DNA from: Ignavibacteriaceae bacterium
Lineage (GTDB): Bacteria; Bacteroidota; Ignavibacteria; Ignavibacteriales; Ignavibacteriaceae
Reading direction: 5' to 3'
DNA: 34,271 bases
NCBI GenBank assembly: GCA_013388515.1
Contig: JACAFC010000114.1
Location: forward strand, 1 to 34,271
Below the pieces are notes generated by a model. That model saw nothing but the letters and a program-made list of their open reading frames with translations, was not told where the DNA came from and searched no databases. This document shows positions 7,555 through 16,327 of the stretch, piece after piece (the stretch's first letter is position 1; the number at the start of each line of letters is the position of its first letter). Position numbers and translations under genes: made by a program.

Positions 7555-9036
7555 ATGTTCAAGAAAAAGCTGTTAAATAAAATTTCTCAGTACAAATTTG
7601 AGATAAGACACATCACAGCCTTTTTTATAGTTCTGATTCTATTCCAAATAATAATAGCATTGGTGCAAAAATCGGCGCTTGATGATTTTTTAAGTGAGAC
7701 ACAAGCCTGGTATAGAAAATATTCTGCCGAAAGATTAGCAACATTAACCTCCACAAGTTTGGAACTTCTGTTCGAAAATCAATTTTTACATAAAACCCAA
7801 GACAACCTGCAAGCCCAGGAGATAATTTATTCCTTCAACGTAATTTTTAAACAACAGCTTCTTCAAAAAAGTGTTGAGGATATTTTTCTAATCCTTACCA
7901 AGAAGCATGAGCTTTATGTTATTGACAGCGGGCAAAAGCTGTATGCATTTTTAAATGGTACACTACCGCCTTATCAGTATAACAACGATTCTCACATTGA
8001 AGGAGTAAAATTATATAATCAAGAAAAAGAAAGACTTAAATCTGATGAAGTAATCTTTGGAGCGCTCAAGAATAAAAACACATTCAATATTCTTGTTCCA
8101 TTTGTTCCAGACGGCGAATACATTGGTGTAATGTACATGCGAATTACACCCGACTTCTCCTTCTTAACAGAAGAAGTAAGCAGTAATTTTAATAAGGTAG
8201 CTATTATTTATACGTCTCTTATTTTTATTGGGCTTTTGGTAATATTTCTTGTGTCCTCTCAAGCAGTTAAGGAAAGAAATGAAGCTCAAAATAAATTTTA
8301 CGAAGAACATGAAGAAAATATTAAAAAGCAAATAAGGCTTGAAAAGGAATCATTATTTACAAAAAGAATTTATCACACACACCATAAAGCAGAAAAGATA
8401 ATAGGGTTTATAAAAGATGATGTGCGTAAAATGAGCAATGACAATCTTGCTAAACTAAAAGGCAGGGTTATTACTTATTCAAATTTTATTTCTAGAATAA
8501 TTTATGATATGAAATGGTATGATCACGAGATTAATACTATAATTAATCCCATGTTCAGCACCAACATAAATGAAGTAATAAGATTTATTGTTAAATACAT
8601 ATTTTTACGCATATCTAGTAAAAATGAAATGTTCTACTTTGAATTCGATTTAGATGAGTCTTTGCCGTTTGTACATGTTAATGAATTTGTAGTTTGGGAA
8701 ATTCTTGAACCGCTAATCCAGAACAGCATTGATCATGGTGGAACAAATTCTATAAGAATAAACTTGGTAACCAAATACGATAAAACGAATAATATCTCTT
8801 ACATAGTTATTTCAGATAACGGACTTGGTATAAAACCCGATTTGCTGGAAGAAAATGAAAGAGGAATTAAAAAATTGTTTTTGGAAAATGAGTCAACAAA
8901 AAAAATAGAAGGTACAAATTCCGGTTACGGATGTTTTATAGCATATCAAATGGCTGTTGAAAGATGCGGCTGGCAGCTTGATGCTGAAAATCTTAACGAA
9001 GGCGGCTGTAAGTTTACTATCACAATTAAAAACTGA
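7555..9036 (+). CDS. Membrane sensor histidine kinase with periplasmic sensor domain
   Basis: 493 residues. Two membrane helices (about 18-38 and 214-235) enclose a periplasmic domain of about 175 residues with no family I recognise. A charged coiled-coil linker (about 236-268) leads to an atypical phosphoacceptor region, RIYHTHHKAEKIIGFIKDD, with H274, H276 and H277 as candidate phosphorylated residues; the usual HExxxP box is absent. The ATPase domain is complete: N box EPLIQNSIDHGG (N390), G1 box ISDNGLGI (419-426), and G2 box TNSGYGCFIAYQMA (454-467). It is flanked by the binding protein and the sigma54 response regulator, so it is the likely middle partner of a sugar-sensing relay. Which histidine is used, and the ligand, cannot be read from sequence. 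Confidence 0.88.
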   Translation: MFKKKLLNKISQYKFEIRHITAFFIVLILFQIIIALVQKSALDDFLSETQAWYRKYSAERLATLTSTSLELLFENQFLHKTQDNLQAQEIIYSFNVIFKQQLLQKSVEDIFLILTKKHELYVIDSGQKLYAFLNGTLPPYQYNNDSHIEGVKLYNQEKERLKSDEVIFGALKNKNTFNILVPFVPDGEYIGVMYMRITPDFSFLTEEVSSNFNKVAIIYTSLIFIGLLVIFLVSSQAVKERNEAQNKFYEEHEENIKKQIRLEKESLFTKRIYHTHHKAEKIIGFIKDDVRKMSNDNLAKLKGRVITYSNFISRIIYDMKWYDHEINTIINPMFSTNINEVIRFIVKYIFLRISSKNEMFYFEFDLDESLPFVHVNEFVVWEILEPLIQNSIDHGGTNSIRINLVTKYDKTNNISYIVISDNGLGIKPDLLEENERGIKKLFLENESTKKIEGTNSGYGCFIAYQMAVERCGWQLDAENLNEGGCKFTITIKN

Positions 9037-9044
9037 AATTGAAA

Positions 9045-10499
9045 ATGGAAAAGAAAGAATTAATAAATATTCTGTTGGTTGAAGACGAAGAATTTGATGT
9101 GCTTAGAGTTCGAAGAACAGTGAGCTACTATGATAACCGAATCAAAATTCTAGATGTAGTATCTAACGGCAGAGCCGCACTTGAACTCATAAAAGATCAT
9201 CCCGATACTTACGATGTAGTAATTTTAGACTATCAGATATCGGGAGGACTTAAGGGAGAGGAATTAATTACAAGCATAAAAAACTTAGACCCCTTCATCC
9301 AGATTATTGTAATTACTAAAATGACAATTAATATTACCAATTATGACTTTGCAAACAGCTTGATGAGGGCTGGGGCTTATTGGTACTGTACAAAATATCC
9401 AGGAAATATTGAAGAATATATTTATCAACCGACAGATTTTATCCTAAGTATTTTTAACGCATATGAGAAGAAAAGGCTGGAACGTTACAAACTCCGATCC
9501 GATAAAAAGCTAACTCAAAATATTGAGAACTTGCTTGAGATGAAAAAGATCATTGGTGATTCTGAACCGATGAAACAATTGAAGGAAAACATTGAGAAAT
9601 ATGCTAAAAGCGATGTAAATATTTTAATTAATGGTGCCTCCGGTACTGGCAAAGAATTAGTTGCTTGGAATATTCATCTGAAAAGCAAACGCAAATACGA
9701 AAACTTTATTCCAATTAATTGCGGAAGCATACCTGGCGAACTTATCGAAAGTGAATTATTTGGTCATGAAAAAGGTTCTTTCACAGGAGCCACAGCCAAT
9801 AAACCAGGGCTTTTTGAAGTTGCCAACCATGGGACATTATTTCTTGATGAAGTAGCCGAACTTCCCCTAAGTGCCCAAGTAAAATTACTCCGCGTTCTGC
9901 AGGATGGCGAAATTGAAAAAATTGGACGAACTGGAAAAATTAATGTTGATGCTAGAATAATCGCGGCAACAAATAAAAATTTGGCCAATGAAGTTATGAA
10001 TGGAAAATTTAGGGAAGATTTGTATTATCGGCTAAATGTAGTGCCTATTGACATTATTCCGTTAAGAAAACGCGGTAACGACATCATCCAGCTATTTAAC
10101 CACTTCCTAGATTATTTTAGTGAGGATATGAATGTAGAGCCACCAAAAGTTGATGAGCAAGCTTATGAAATTTTACTTAATTATAAATGGCCTGGAAATG
10201 TTAGAGAACTTAGAAACGTTGTTCAAAGATTGATAATTAACTCTAATGGAATAATAACTGCTAAAGATATCAGTAATCCGATGATATTAAGAAACCATAT
10301 TATTGTGAAGGAAGAAACTAACTTTGAAGATTTATATCAAGGCCAAGTGCTTCCTTTAAAAGATATGGAGAAGTTATTCAGAATAAAATATTTCAAATAT
10401 GTTAGAAGTATTTCTAACTCTGACTCAAGCGCCGCAGAAAAACTTGGTATGGCACCTTCAAATTTTTACAGGATGTGCAAGGAGCTTGGAATAAAATAA
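9045..10499 (+). CDS. Sigma54-dependent response regulator (NtrC/AtoC type)
   Basis: 484 residues from the ATG at 9045 (an upstream TTG at 9039 is less likely). Residue numbers here count from the TTG. The receiver domain (about 9-125) has acidic residues in LLVEDEEFD and the phosphorylatable Asp in VVILDYQ (D64). The AAA+ domain (about 170-400) has Walker A GASGTGKE (199-206), the sigma54-contact loop GSFTGA (246-251, a usual variant of GAFTGA), Walker B GTLFLDE (265-271) and arginine-finger segment FREDLYYRLNV. The C-terminal Fis-type helix-turn-helix is SSAAEKLGMAPSNFYRMCKE. All parts needed to activate sigma54 polymerase are intact. It follows the kinase stop by 8 bases. The likely targets are the -24/-12-like boxes at 4313 and 5840. 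Its end lies only 6 bases from the end of the convergent GH5 gene. Confidence 0.93.
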   Translation: MEKKELINILLVEDEEFDVLRVRRTVSYYDNRIKILDVVSNGRAALELIKDHPDTYDVVILDYQISGGLKGEELITSIKNLDPFIQIIVITKMTINITNYDFANSLMRAGAYWYCTKYPGNIEEYIYQPTDFILSIFNAYEKKRLERYKLRSDKKLTQNIENLLEMKKIIGDSEPMKQLKENIEKYAKSDVNILINGASGTGKELVAWNIHLKSKRKYENFIPINCGSIPGELIESELFGHEKGSFTGATANKPGLFEVANHGTLFLDEVAELPLSAQVKLLRVLQDGEIEKIGRTGKINVDARIIAATNKNLANEVMNGKFREDLYYRLNVVPIDIIPLRKRGNDIIQLFNHFLDYFSEDMNVEPPKVDEQAYEILLNYKWPGNVRELRNVVQRLIINSNGIITAKDISNPMILRNHIIVKEETNFEDLYQGQVLPLKDMEKLFRIKYFKYVRSISNSDSSAAEKLGMAPSNFYRMCKELGIK

Positions 10500-10505
10500 A
10501 TGCGT

Positions 10506-12659
10506 TTACTTTAAATAAATCATTTTTTGAACTTGTGCAAACTTGCCTGCCTGTAATCGATAAAAATACACACCACTTGTCAGTTGGCTTGCATTGAAAA
10601 TAACAGAATATGCACCAGCAGATTTTTCCTCATCCTCAAGAGTTATTATCTCCCTCCCTAGAACATCAAAAACTTTCAATACAACGTAACTTTCCTTTGG
10701 TAGCTTGTAATTTATGGTTGTTACAAGATTAAATGGGTTTGGATAGTTTTGTTCTAAAGAATAAAAGGATGGAAGTTCAATACTCGATTCAATTTCTGTA
10801 ATTGTACTTGGCACAGCTAAGTAATCCAAATACATCCATCCCCAATAAAGTTCCATTTGAATTGTGTTTGAACCTTGATTAAGATGGACGGTTGTTCCTC
10901 TTTCCATCCAGGTTATTGTGCTGCCTTCAAATCTTACTGTATCAACACGTATTCCATTAACATTTATAAATTGTTCTTTCGGAGTATCGTAAAACAGTTT
11001 TGCACCAAACAGAATATTGTAATCACCTTCTTGAGGTACATTCGGCAGAGTCCATGTTATAGTACCGGTTTGTGCTGCTATATCTACAAAATAACCTTTA
11101 CTTGCAAGCGGATCACTTTTAATTGACATGCCTGTCCCTTGCCTGCTGGCAGATTCTGCTTCAAGATGTACCATTGGCGGAGTTCCAACTTGAATGGGTA
11201 CTCGGTTGGATGTTCTTTGATTTCCATTATCATCTGTAGCAATTGCATAGACTGTGTAATTGTTAGGAATGATATTCGTCCACTGAATTGAATAGGGCAA
11301 TGTATCTCGCTCACCAATTTTATCACCATCATTTATAAAAAACTCCACAAGAGTAATTTGTCCATCATTATCATTTGCTTCTGCAATAATTTCAACAGAG
11401 GCACTATCGGGAAAAACAGCATTTGTATCTGGAGAAACAATTGAAATAGTAGGCCACTCGCCGCTTATTCCCAGTACATCAACATCACTTTTATAATTAT
11501 CCCACATATATTTCATTCCAGAGAGCATATCCGCATGCGATGAAAGATTTATATCTGTCCAAGACCATGGCAAAGAACCAGCATATCCAGATTGGTACAG
11601 CGTGTTGAATAATAGATTTTTGGGTACTCCATTATTTTGCGACATGGCAAATTCTGCAATCACTATTGGTTTGTTTAAGTTCCAAACATTTGCTGAACGA
11701 AGGAAAGGGGAATAAGCTGTTCCAAGATGCACATAGTAATGAACTGAATAGAAATCCAGCGTCCCATCCTGATCACCTCCAGCGGCAATCAATCTATCAT
11801 CTCTGTAGTAATTAAAATTCGCAAGTGTTGATAATTTTTCAAGATGATTTATTATTTCTTCAGTTGTTAGATTAACACCATATTTATAATTAATATTTTC
11901 AGCAATTGATTCCTTTTCATCATCGGGTAACAATATAAAAGAAGTTTTTTTACCAAGTGATTGTACATCGGTTAAAGCTTGAAAACTCCACGAACCATTT
12001 GTAACCAATGCAGACGTATCTGTTCTATGAATTGCTCCAGCACAAAGGTTTATGAACCTTTGGATAGTTGACATCGGTACATGTTGAATTCCAGAGCAGC
12101 CAAATTCGCTGCTCATTCCTTCCGGTTCATTAAATATTTCCCATGCAATAATTGCCGGATGACCTTTTAAGGAATCCACCATTGGAATAAGGCAATTATT
12201 AATGTAAGCATTCGTATAAGCTGTGTCGCTTAATAGCAGGTTATTTCTATTCAAAGCAGTTGTGCCAATGGTATTTCTTTGCATATCAAAAGACCAAAGG
12301 CAAAGCACCATACCAATTTCTCTTTCCCAAGCTAGGTCAAGCAGATTTTTAAGGTCCGATATGGTTCCATTGCCAGGACCAATTACAAAGTTTGATCCAT
12401 CAAATTGCGGCGAGTTTGTACCATTTGTATGCAGCCACCATCGGAGAGCATTGCCTCCATTATCATGCATATCCAGCATCACTGTTGCAAAAGAATTAAA
12501 GTCAGTCTCTCCGGGACCAATATCATTAGCAAAATTAACCCAAGCCAAGTTAGCTCCGCTTAAAAATAACTGCTGATTGTTATATGATATTCTATTGGAC
12601 TGCGATATGAGCACCGCGTTAAATATAATTACTGCTGCTAAGATTATCTTCACTTTCAT
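10506..12659 (-). CDS. Secreted GH5-like endo-glycanase with Ig-like domain, CBM and T9SS tag
   Basis: 717 residues. Signal peptide (about 1-20). The catalytic domain (about 25-400) is GH5-like, with acid/base Glu in WEIFNEPEG (E178), FYSVHYYVH (303-311) and nucleophile Glu in PIVIAEFAMS (E336). An Ig-like domain follows (about 402-492, PTISIVSPDTNAVFPDS onward). Next comes a CBM6/35-like carbohydrate-binding domain (about 496-618, beginning VHLEAESASRQGTG and ending YWGWMYLDYLAVP). The last 80 residues form a type IX secretion sorting domain beginning LEQNYPNPFNLVTTINY. About 50 charged residues (about 234-285) interrupt the region between the two catalytic motifs and look like an insertion. 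The gene is 38 bases after the alpha-galactosidase gene, so the two are likely one transcript. Probably an extracellular mannanase or related beta-glucan enzyme; exact substrate uncertain. Confidence 0.87.
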   Translation of the reverse strand: MKVKIILAAVIIFNAVLISQSNRISYNNQQLFLSGANLAWVNFANDIGPGETDFNSFATVMLDMHDNGGNALRWWLHTNGTNSPQFDGSNFVIGPGNGTISDLKNLLDLAWEREIGMVLCLWSFDMQRNTIGTTALNRNNLLLSDTAYTNAYINNCLIPMVDSLKGHPAIIAWEIFNEPEGMSSEFGCSGIQHVPMSTIQRFINLCAGAIHRTDTSALVTNGSWSFQALTDVQSLGKKTSFILLPDDEKESIAENINYKYGVNLTTEEIINHLEKLSTLANFNYYRDDRLIAAGGDQDGTLDFYSVHYYVHLGTAYSPFLRSANVWNLNKPIVIAEFAMSQNNGVPKNLLFNTLYQSGYAGSLPWSWTDINLSSHADMLSGMKYMWDNYKSDVDVLGISGEWPTISIVSPDTNAVFPDSASVEIIAEANDNDGQITLVEFFINDGDKIGERDTLPYSIQWTNIIPNNYTVYAIATDDNGNQRTSNRVPIQVGTPPMVHLEAESASRQGTGMSIKSDPLASKGYFVDIAAQTGTITWTLPNVPQEGDYNILFGAKLFYDTPKEQFINVNGIRVDTVRFEGSTITWMERGTTVHLNQGSNTIQMELYWGWMYLDYLAVPSTITEIESSIELPSFYSLEQNYPNPFNLVTTINYKLPKESYVVLKVFDVLGREIITLEDEEKSAGAYSVIFNASQLTSGVYFYRLQAGKFAQVQKMIYLK

Positions 12660-12697
12660 ATTTCAATTTTCACTTATTTAGATTTATTGAAGTTAAA

Positions 12698-13936
12698 TTA
12701 CTTTGTTGATTTTATCAATCTTAGCATGACTACATCATGCCCAGGTATTTCAGCTTTAAAACTTACATCTGTATTTCCGATTATCTTTTTTTTCCAGAGA
12801 TCTTTAATACCATAAGTTATCGATTTAAAATTTGCTGATATATTCCAAATATCATCAACAACATTTTCTTTTTGCCAATCGAAAATAAAAGTTCGGGATT
12901 CAGAATTTCTATTTAGTACACACATTGCCCAATCATTATTTTCAAGAGGCTTAAACCATACCTCTATACTGTCGTTTGATGAATATTTGAAACCCTGTAT
13001 TCCGAGCCTATCCTGATCAATGGCAATAACTTCCTTATTGGTTAAAATATCGATTACATCTTTAGTCATGCTTCTTAAATCATTACCGCAAATAAGGGGT
13101 GCAGCTAACATACACCACAAGGAGAAATGCGCTCGGTCCTCGTTAATGCTCATTCCATTACCAACTTCCATCATATCAGGATCATTCCAATGATCAGGTC
13201 CGGCATATTTTCTTAAACCATCCTGCATGTCAAGAATATATGTTACTCCCCAAGATTTCCATGTACCATGATCTTTTATACAATCAAAACAATTATAAAT
13301 ATCTCCCGTTGTTCTCCATAGATGACCAACAAGAGCGCCCCATTCCCAAGGTTTATTATTCCCCCACTCACACAAACTAAAAACAATAGGTCGCGCTGCT
13401 TCAAATAGGGCATCCCGCATAGTTGTATAGGCACCAATAGCATTTAATCCCTCAGTATTACACCAATCATATTTAAGATAATCAATTTCCCACTTCGCAA
13501 AAGTAATTGCATCCTGATATTCATGCCCCCTGCTGGCAAGATATCCCGCGCAAGTTTTATTCCCGGCACAAGAATATATTCCTAATTTTAATCCTTTTGA
13601 ATGGACATAATCAGCGAGATGCTTTATTCCCGAGGGAAATCTTTCAGGGTTAGGATGAATGAATCCAAGAGTATCGCGGTTACCTTGCCAGCAGTCATCT
13701 ATATTTATATAGACATAGCCAGCATCTTTCATCCCAGAAGAAACCATCTTATCTGCCATTTGTTTAATAATATTTTCATTTATATCGCAAGCAAAATGAT
13801 TCCAGCTGTTCCAACCCATTGGTGGAGTGAGAGCAAGGTTTTCAAATTTTTGGGCGAAGCTAGTGTTATACGTAATGATAAATACTAATGCAACTAGATA
13901 CATAGCAGAGCTTTTAATTAATTTTTCCGAGTTCAT
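12698..13936 (-). CDS. GH27 alpha-galactosidase
   Basis: 412 residues. The signal peptide ends near SFA|Q (residue 28), so the protein is exported. The fold begins LALTPPMGWNSWNHFACDIN (34-53), the GH27 hallmark. INIDDCWQG (78-85) binds substrate, LKYDWCN carries the nucleophile D157, and WRTTGDI carries the probable acid/base D212. HWNDPDMMEVGNGMS and LWCMLAAPLICGNDLR are also typical. The C-terminal beta-sandwich is present, so the gene is full length. The enzyme removes alpha-1,6-galactose branches from galactomannan or raffinose-type sugars; the neighbouring mannanases make galactomannan the likely target. No T9SS tag is present, so it is probably periplasmic. The 220 bases upstream hold neither a clear TGGCA box nor the TTATCA-N3-TGATAA dyad. 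Confidence 0.92.
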   Translation of the reverse strand: MNSEKLIKSSAMYLVALVFIITYNTSFAQKFENLALTPPMGWNSWNHFACDINENIIKQMADKMVSSGMKDAGYVYINIDDCWQGNRDTLGFIHPNPERFPSGIKHLADYVHSKGLKLGIYSCAGNKTCAGYLASRGHEYQDAITFAKWEIDYLKYDWCNTEGLNAIGAYTTMRDALFEAARPIVFSLCEWGNNKPWEWGALVGHLWRTTGDIYNCFDCIKDHGTWKSWGVTYILDMQDGLRKYAGPDHWNDPDMMEVGNGMSINEDRAHFSLWCMLAAPLICGNDLRSMTKDVIDILTNKEVIAIDQDRLGIQGFKYSSNDSIEVWFKPLENNDWAMCVLNRNSESRTFIFDWQKENVVDDIWNISANFKSITYGIKDLWKKKIIGNTDVSFKAEIPGHDVVMLRLIKSTK

Positions 13937-14153
13937 GAAATATTGATTTTGTTTAATGACTTATAGTTTTAATTATTGACATTTAATCGGATATGTAAAT
14001 TTTTCACAAAAACTATACCTCACAAATGATGAAAAATTATTACTTAAACCTTAAATGCAACGATTAGTGTTTATGATTTTAATAAAGAATTATAAAATCA
14101 ATAAGACGAAATTGATAATTAAAATACGACTAGATTCACTATTAAAAAGTAAA

Positions 14154-14192
14154 TAAAAAACCCCCGACGAATAACTTCATCGAGGGTTTAAA
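14154..14192 (-). terminator. Rho-independent terminator of the uronate operon
   Basis: On the minus strand CCCTCGATGAA and TTCGTCGGGGG pair around a GTTA loop. The stem is complete in RNA if two G-U pairs are allowed, and it is followed by TTTTTTATTT. It starts 24 bases past the kduD stop and marks the border between the pectin/uronate operon and the alpha-galactosidase promoter region. Confidence 0.87.
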
Positions 14193-14215
14193 TTAAACAT
14201 GAAAAAAATGAAATT

Positions 14216-14977
14216 TTATCTTCCCATCCAACCGCCGTCAACTGTAACAACAGATCCGTTTAAATAATTAGAAGCATCTGAGCAAAGAAAAACCACTGTT
14301 CCCATTAAATCCTCTGGTGTGCCCCATCTTCCTTGAGGGATACGATCAAGTATAGCTTTGTTTCTAACAGGGTCTTCTCTTAACGCTTTTGTATTATCTG
14401 TTGCAATATATCCAGGTGCAATAGCATTAACAGTTATACCTTTTGAAGCCCACTCATTCGCAAACGCCATAGTTAATTGCTTAATGCCGCCTTTTGAAGA
14501 TGCATACCCAGGCACAAGTATTCCTCCTTGAAAGGATAGGAGAGATGCAATAAATACTATTTTTCCATAACCGTGCTGAAGCATTTTTTTACCAATTTCT
14601 CTGGTTAATATGAACTGAGCAGATAGATTAATCTCAATAACCTTGTCCCAATATTCATCTGGATGTTCCGAAATTGGGCTGCGTAAAATTGTACCAGCAT
14701 TGTTTACAAGTATATCGATTTTGGGAAAATCAGAGTTAACATTTTTAATAAAATCATATAAAGAAGCTCTATTTGAAAAATCACTTACATAAGATTTAAA
14801 TTTTCTTCCAGTTCCAGCAATTAATTTTTTAGTTTCTTCAAAATCATCCACGTAGGAGACTCCGATTATATCTGCTCCAGCTTCTGCAAGAGCAAGTGCA
14901 TAGGATTGACCTATCCCTTGATTGGAGCCAGTTACAAGAGCAACTTTACTATCTAGTTTGAATTTTTCTAATATCAT
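14216..14977 (-). CDS. kduD: 2-dehydro-3-deoxy-D-gluconate 5-dehydrogenase (KduD, SDR family)
   Basis: 253 residues, the usual KduD length. Classical short-chain dehydrogenase features are TGSNQGIG (16-23) for NAD(P) binding, NNAG (92-95), and the catalytic S145, Y158 and K162 in FIASLLSFQG and GYASSKGG. The C-terminal IPQGRWGTPEDLMG and VVTVDGGWMGR segments are characteristic of KduD rather than other SDRs. It reduces 2,5-diketo-3-deoxygluconate, the KduI product, to 2-keto-3-deoxygluconate (KDG), in the cytoplasm. It is the last gene of the leftward operon, 33 bases after the ExuT-like carrier, and is followed by a terminator. Confidence 0.9.
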   Translation of the reverse strand: MILEKFKLDSKVALVTGSNQGIGQSYALALAEAGADIIGVSYVDDFEETKKLIAGTGRKFKSYVSDFSNRASLYDFIKNVNSDFPKIDILVNNAGTILRSPISEHPDEYWDKVIEINLSAQFILTREIGKKMLQHGYGKIVFIASLLSFQGGILVPGYASSKGGIKQLTMAFANEWASKGITVNAIAPGYIATDNTKALREDPVRNKAILDRIPQGRWGTPEDLMGTVVFLCSDASNYLNGSVVTVDGGWMGR

Positions 14978-15010
14978 AATCTGCTTTCAAATTATTTTTA
15001 AAAGTCAACC

Positions 15011-16291
15011 TTAGTCCAATTTAGCTGGTTCTAATTTAGGAACAAGTAAATGCATAATTAACAGCGCAATTAAATAGACAACACCAGCAATAGCAAACAT
15101 AATTTCATAACTTCCAGTATTTTCTTTAAGCCAGCCTGCACCTAAATTCATGAAAAAGCCGCCCATTGCACCTGCAAATCCGCCGATTCCAACTACTGAA
15201 CCAACAGCTTTACGAGGAAACATATCAGATGTAGTAGTAAAAATATTTGCTGAAAAACCTTGATGAGCTGCTGCTGCAACTCCAATTAATATTACTGCAA
15301 TCCATTGGCCGCTAACATGAGGTGCTATTGCAACAGGCAGAATTAATAATGCACAAACGAGCATTGCCGTTTTTCTTGCACCATTAACTGTCCAGTTATG
15401 TTTTAATAGAAAAGAACTGAACCACCCTCCTGCAACAGAACCAACATCAGCAAGCAGATAAACTATTATCATAGGTAAACCAATGGTACGAAGATCAACA
15501 CCGAATCGGTCATTCATAAAAAGAGGGAACCAGAAAAGATAAAACCACCAAATTGCATCGGTTAGAAATTTTCCGGTTGCAAATGCCCATGTTTGTTTTA
15601 GTGGAAGAAGTTTAAGCCATGGTATTTTAGCCGGAGGATCGGGCGGATCACTTTCAATATGAGCCAATTCTGCTTTTGATAGTTTAGGGTGTTCAGCAGG
15701 GCGATGATAAACCGGCAGCCAAAAGACAATCCAAATAAGACCCGCCAAACCAGTAATAATGAATGCTTCCTGCCATCCCCAGTTTAAAGCTATCCAAGGT
15801 ACAATCAACGGTGCAAGGATTGCTCCAACATTTGAACCTGCATTAAAAATTCCGGTTGCAAATGCTCTTTCCTTTTTTGGGAACCATTCAGCAACAGTTT
15901 TAATTGCCGCTGGAAAATTTCCTGACTCACCAATACCCAAAGCAAAACGTGCTGCTCCAAATCCAAATGCAGACCGAACTAAAGCATGTGCTGCAGCTGC
16001 GAGCGACCAAATAGTTAAATAAAGTGTATAACCTAACCGAGTTCCAACTTTATCAATAAACCAACCAGCGAATATAAATCCAATTGCATAAGCTAAAGTG
16101 AAAGCAGCACTTATATAGCCATATTCTTGGTCAGTCCAGCCAATTTCAGTTCGCAGAGTTGGGGCAAGAACTCCGAGCACAGCCCGATCTACATAGTTAA
16201 TTGTTGTGGCAAAAAATAATAACGCACAAATAACCCATCTGTAATGACCTATTTTAACTTTTTCTTGTGAAGGATTGAAATCTTGATGCAT
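15011..16291 (-). CDS. exuT: MFS hexuronate transporter (ExuT-like, anion:cation symporter family)
   Basis: 426 residues with about 12 membrane helices. YRWVICALLFFATTINYVDR (18-37) is the family signature of the first helix in hexuronate/glucarate carriers of the ACS type. GWFIDKVGTRLGYT fits the loop 2-3 MFS motif, and ALGIGESGNFPAAIKTVAEW is typical of ExuT/GudP proteins. It likely imports galacturonate, glucuronate or the unsaturated monomers released by GH105, with protons. It lies between kduI and kduD with gaps of 36 and 33 bases. The exact uronate cannot be told from sequence. Confidence 0.87.
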   Translation of the reverse strand: MHQDFNPSQEKVKIGHYRWVICALLFFATTINYVDRAVLGVLAPTLRTEIGWTDQEYGYISAAFTLAYAIGFIFAGWFIDKVGTRLGYTLYLTIWSLAAAAHALVRSAFGFGAARFALGIGESGNFPAAIKTVAEWFPKKERAFATGIFNAGSNVGAILAPLIVPWIALNWGWQEAFIITGLAGLIWIVFWLPVYHRPAEHPKLSKAELAHIESDPPDPPAKIPWLKLLPLKQTWAFATGKFLTDAIWWFYLFWFPLFMNDRFGVDLRTIGLPMIIVYLLADVGSVAGGWFSSFLLKHNWTVNGARKTAMLVCALLILPVAIAPHVSGQWIAVILIGVAAAAHQGFSANIFTTTSDMFPRKAVGSVVGIGGFAGAMGGFFMNLGAGWLKENTGSYEIMFAIAGVVYLIALLIMHLLVPKLEPAKLD

Positions 16292-16327
16292 CCTAAATCC
16301 CTTTTCTGTAATTGGAAAAATCTGTAA

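Noticed and set aside
9764-9988. Minus-strand frame inside the response regulator
   Set aside because: It overlaps the conserved AAA+ motifs of the regulator and is a shadow of them.
14055-14085. Sigma54-like promoter for the alpha-galactosidase
   Set aside because: The minus strand has a TTGCA that could be -12, but the -24 part (AACACT) lacks the GG and is off by one base.
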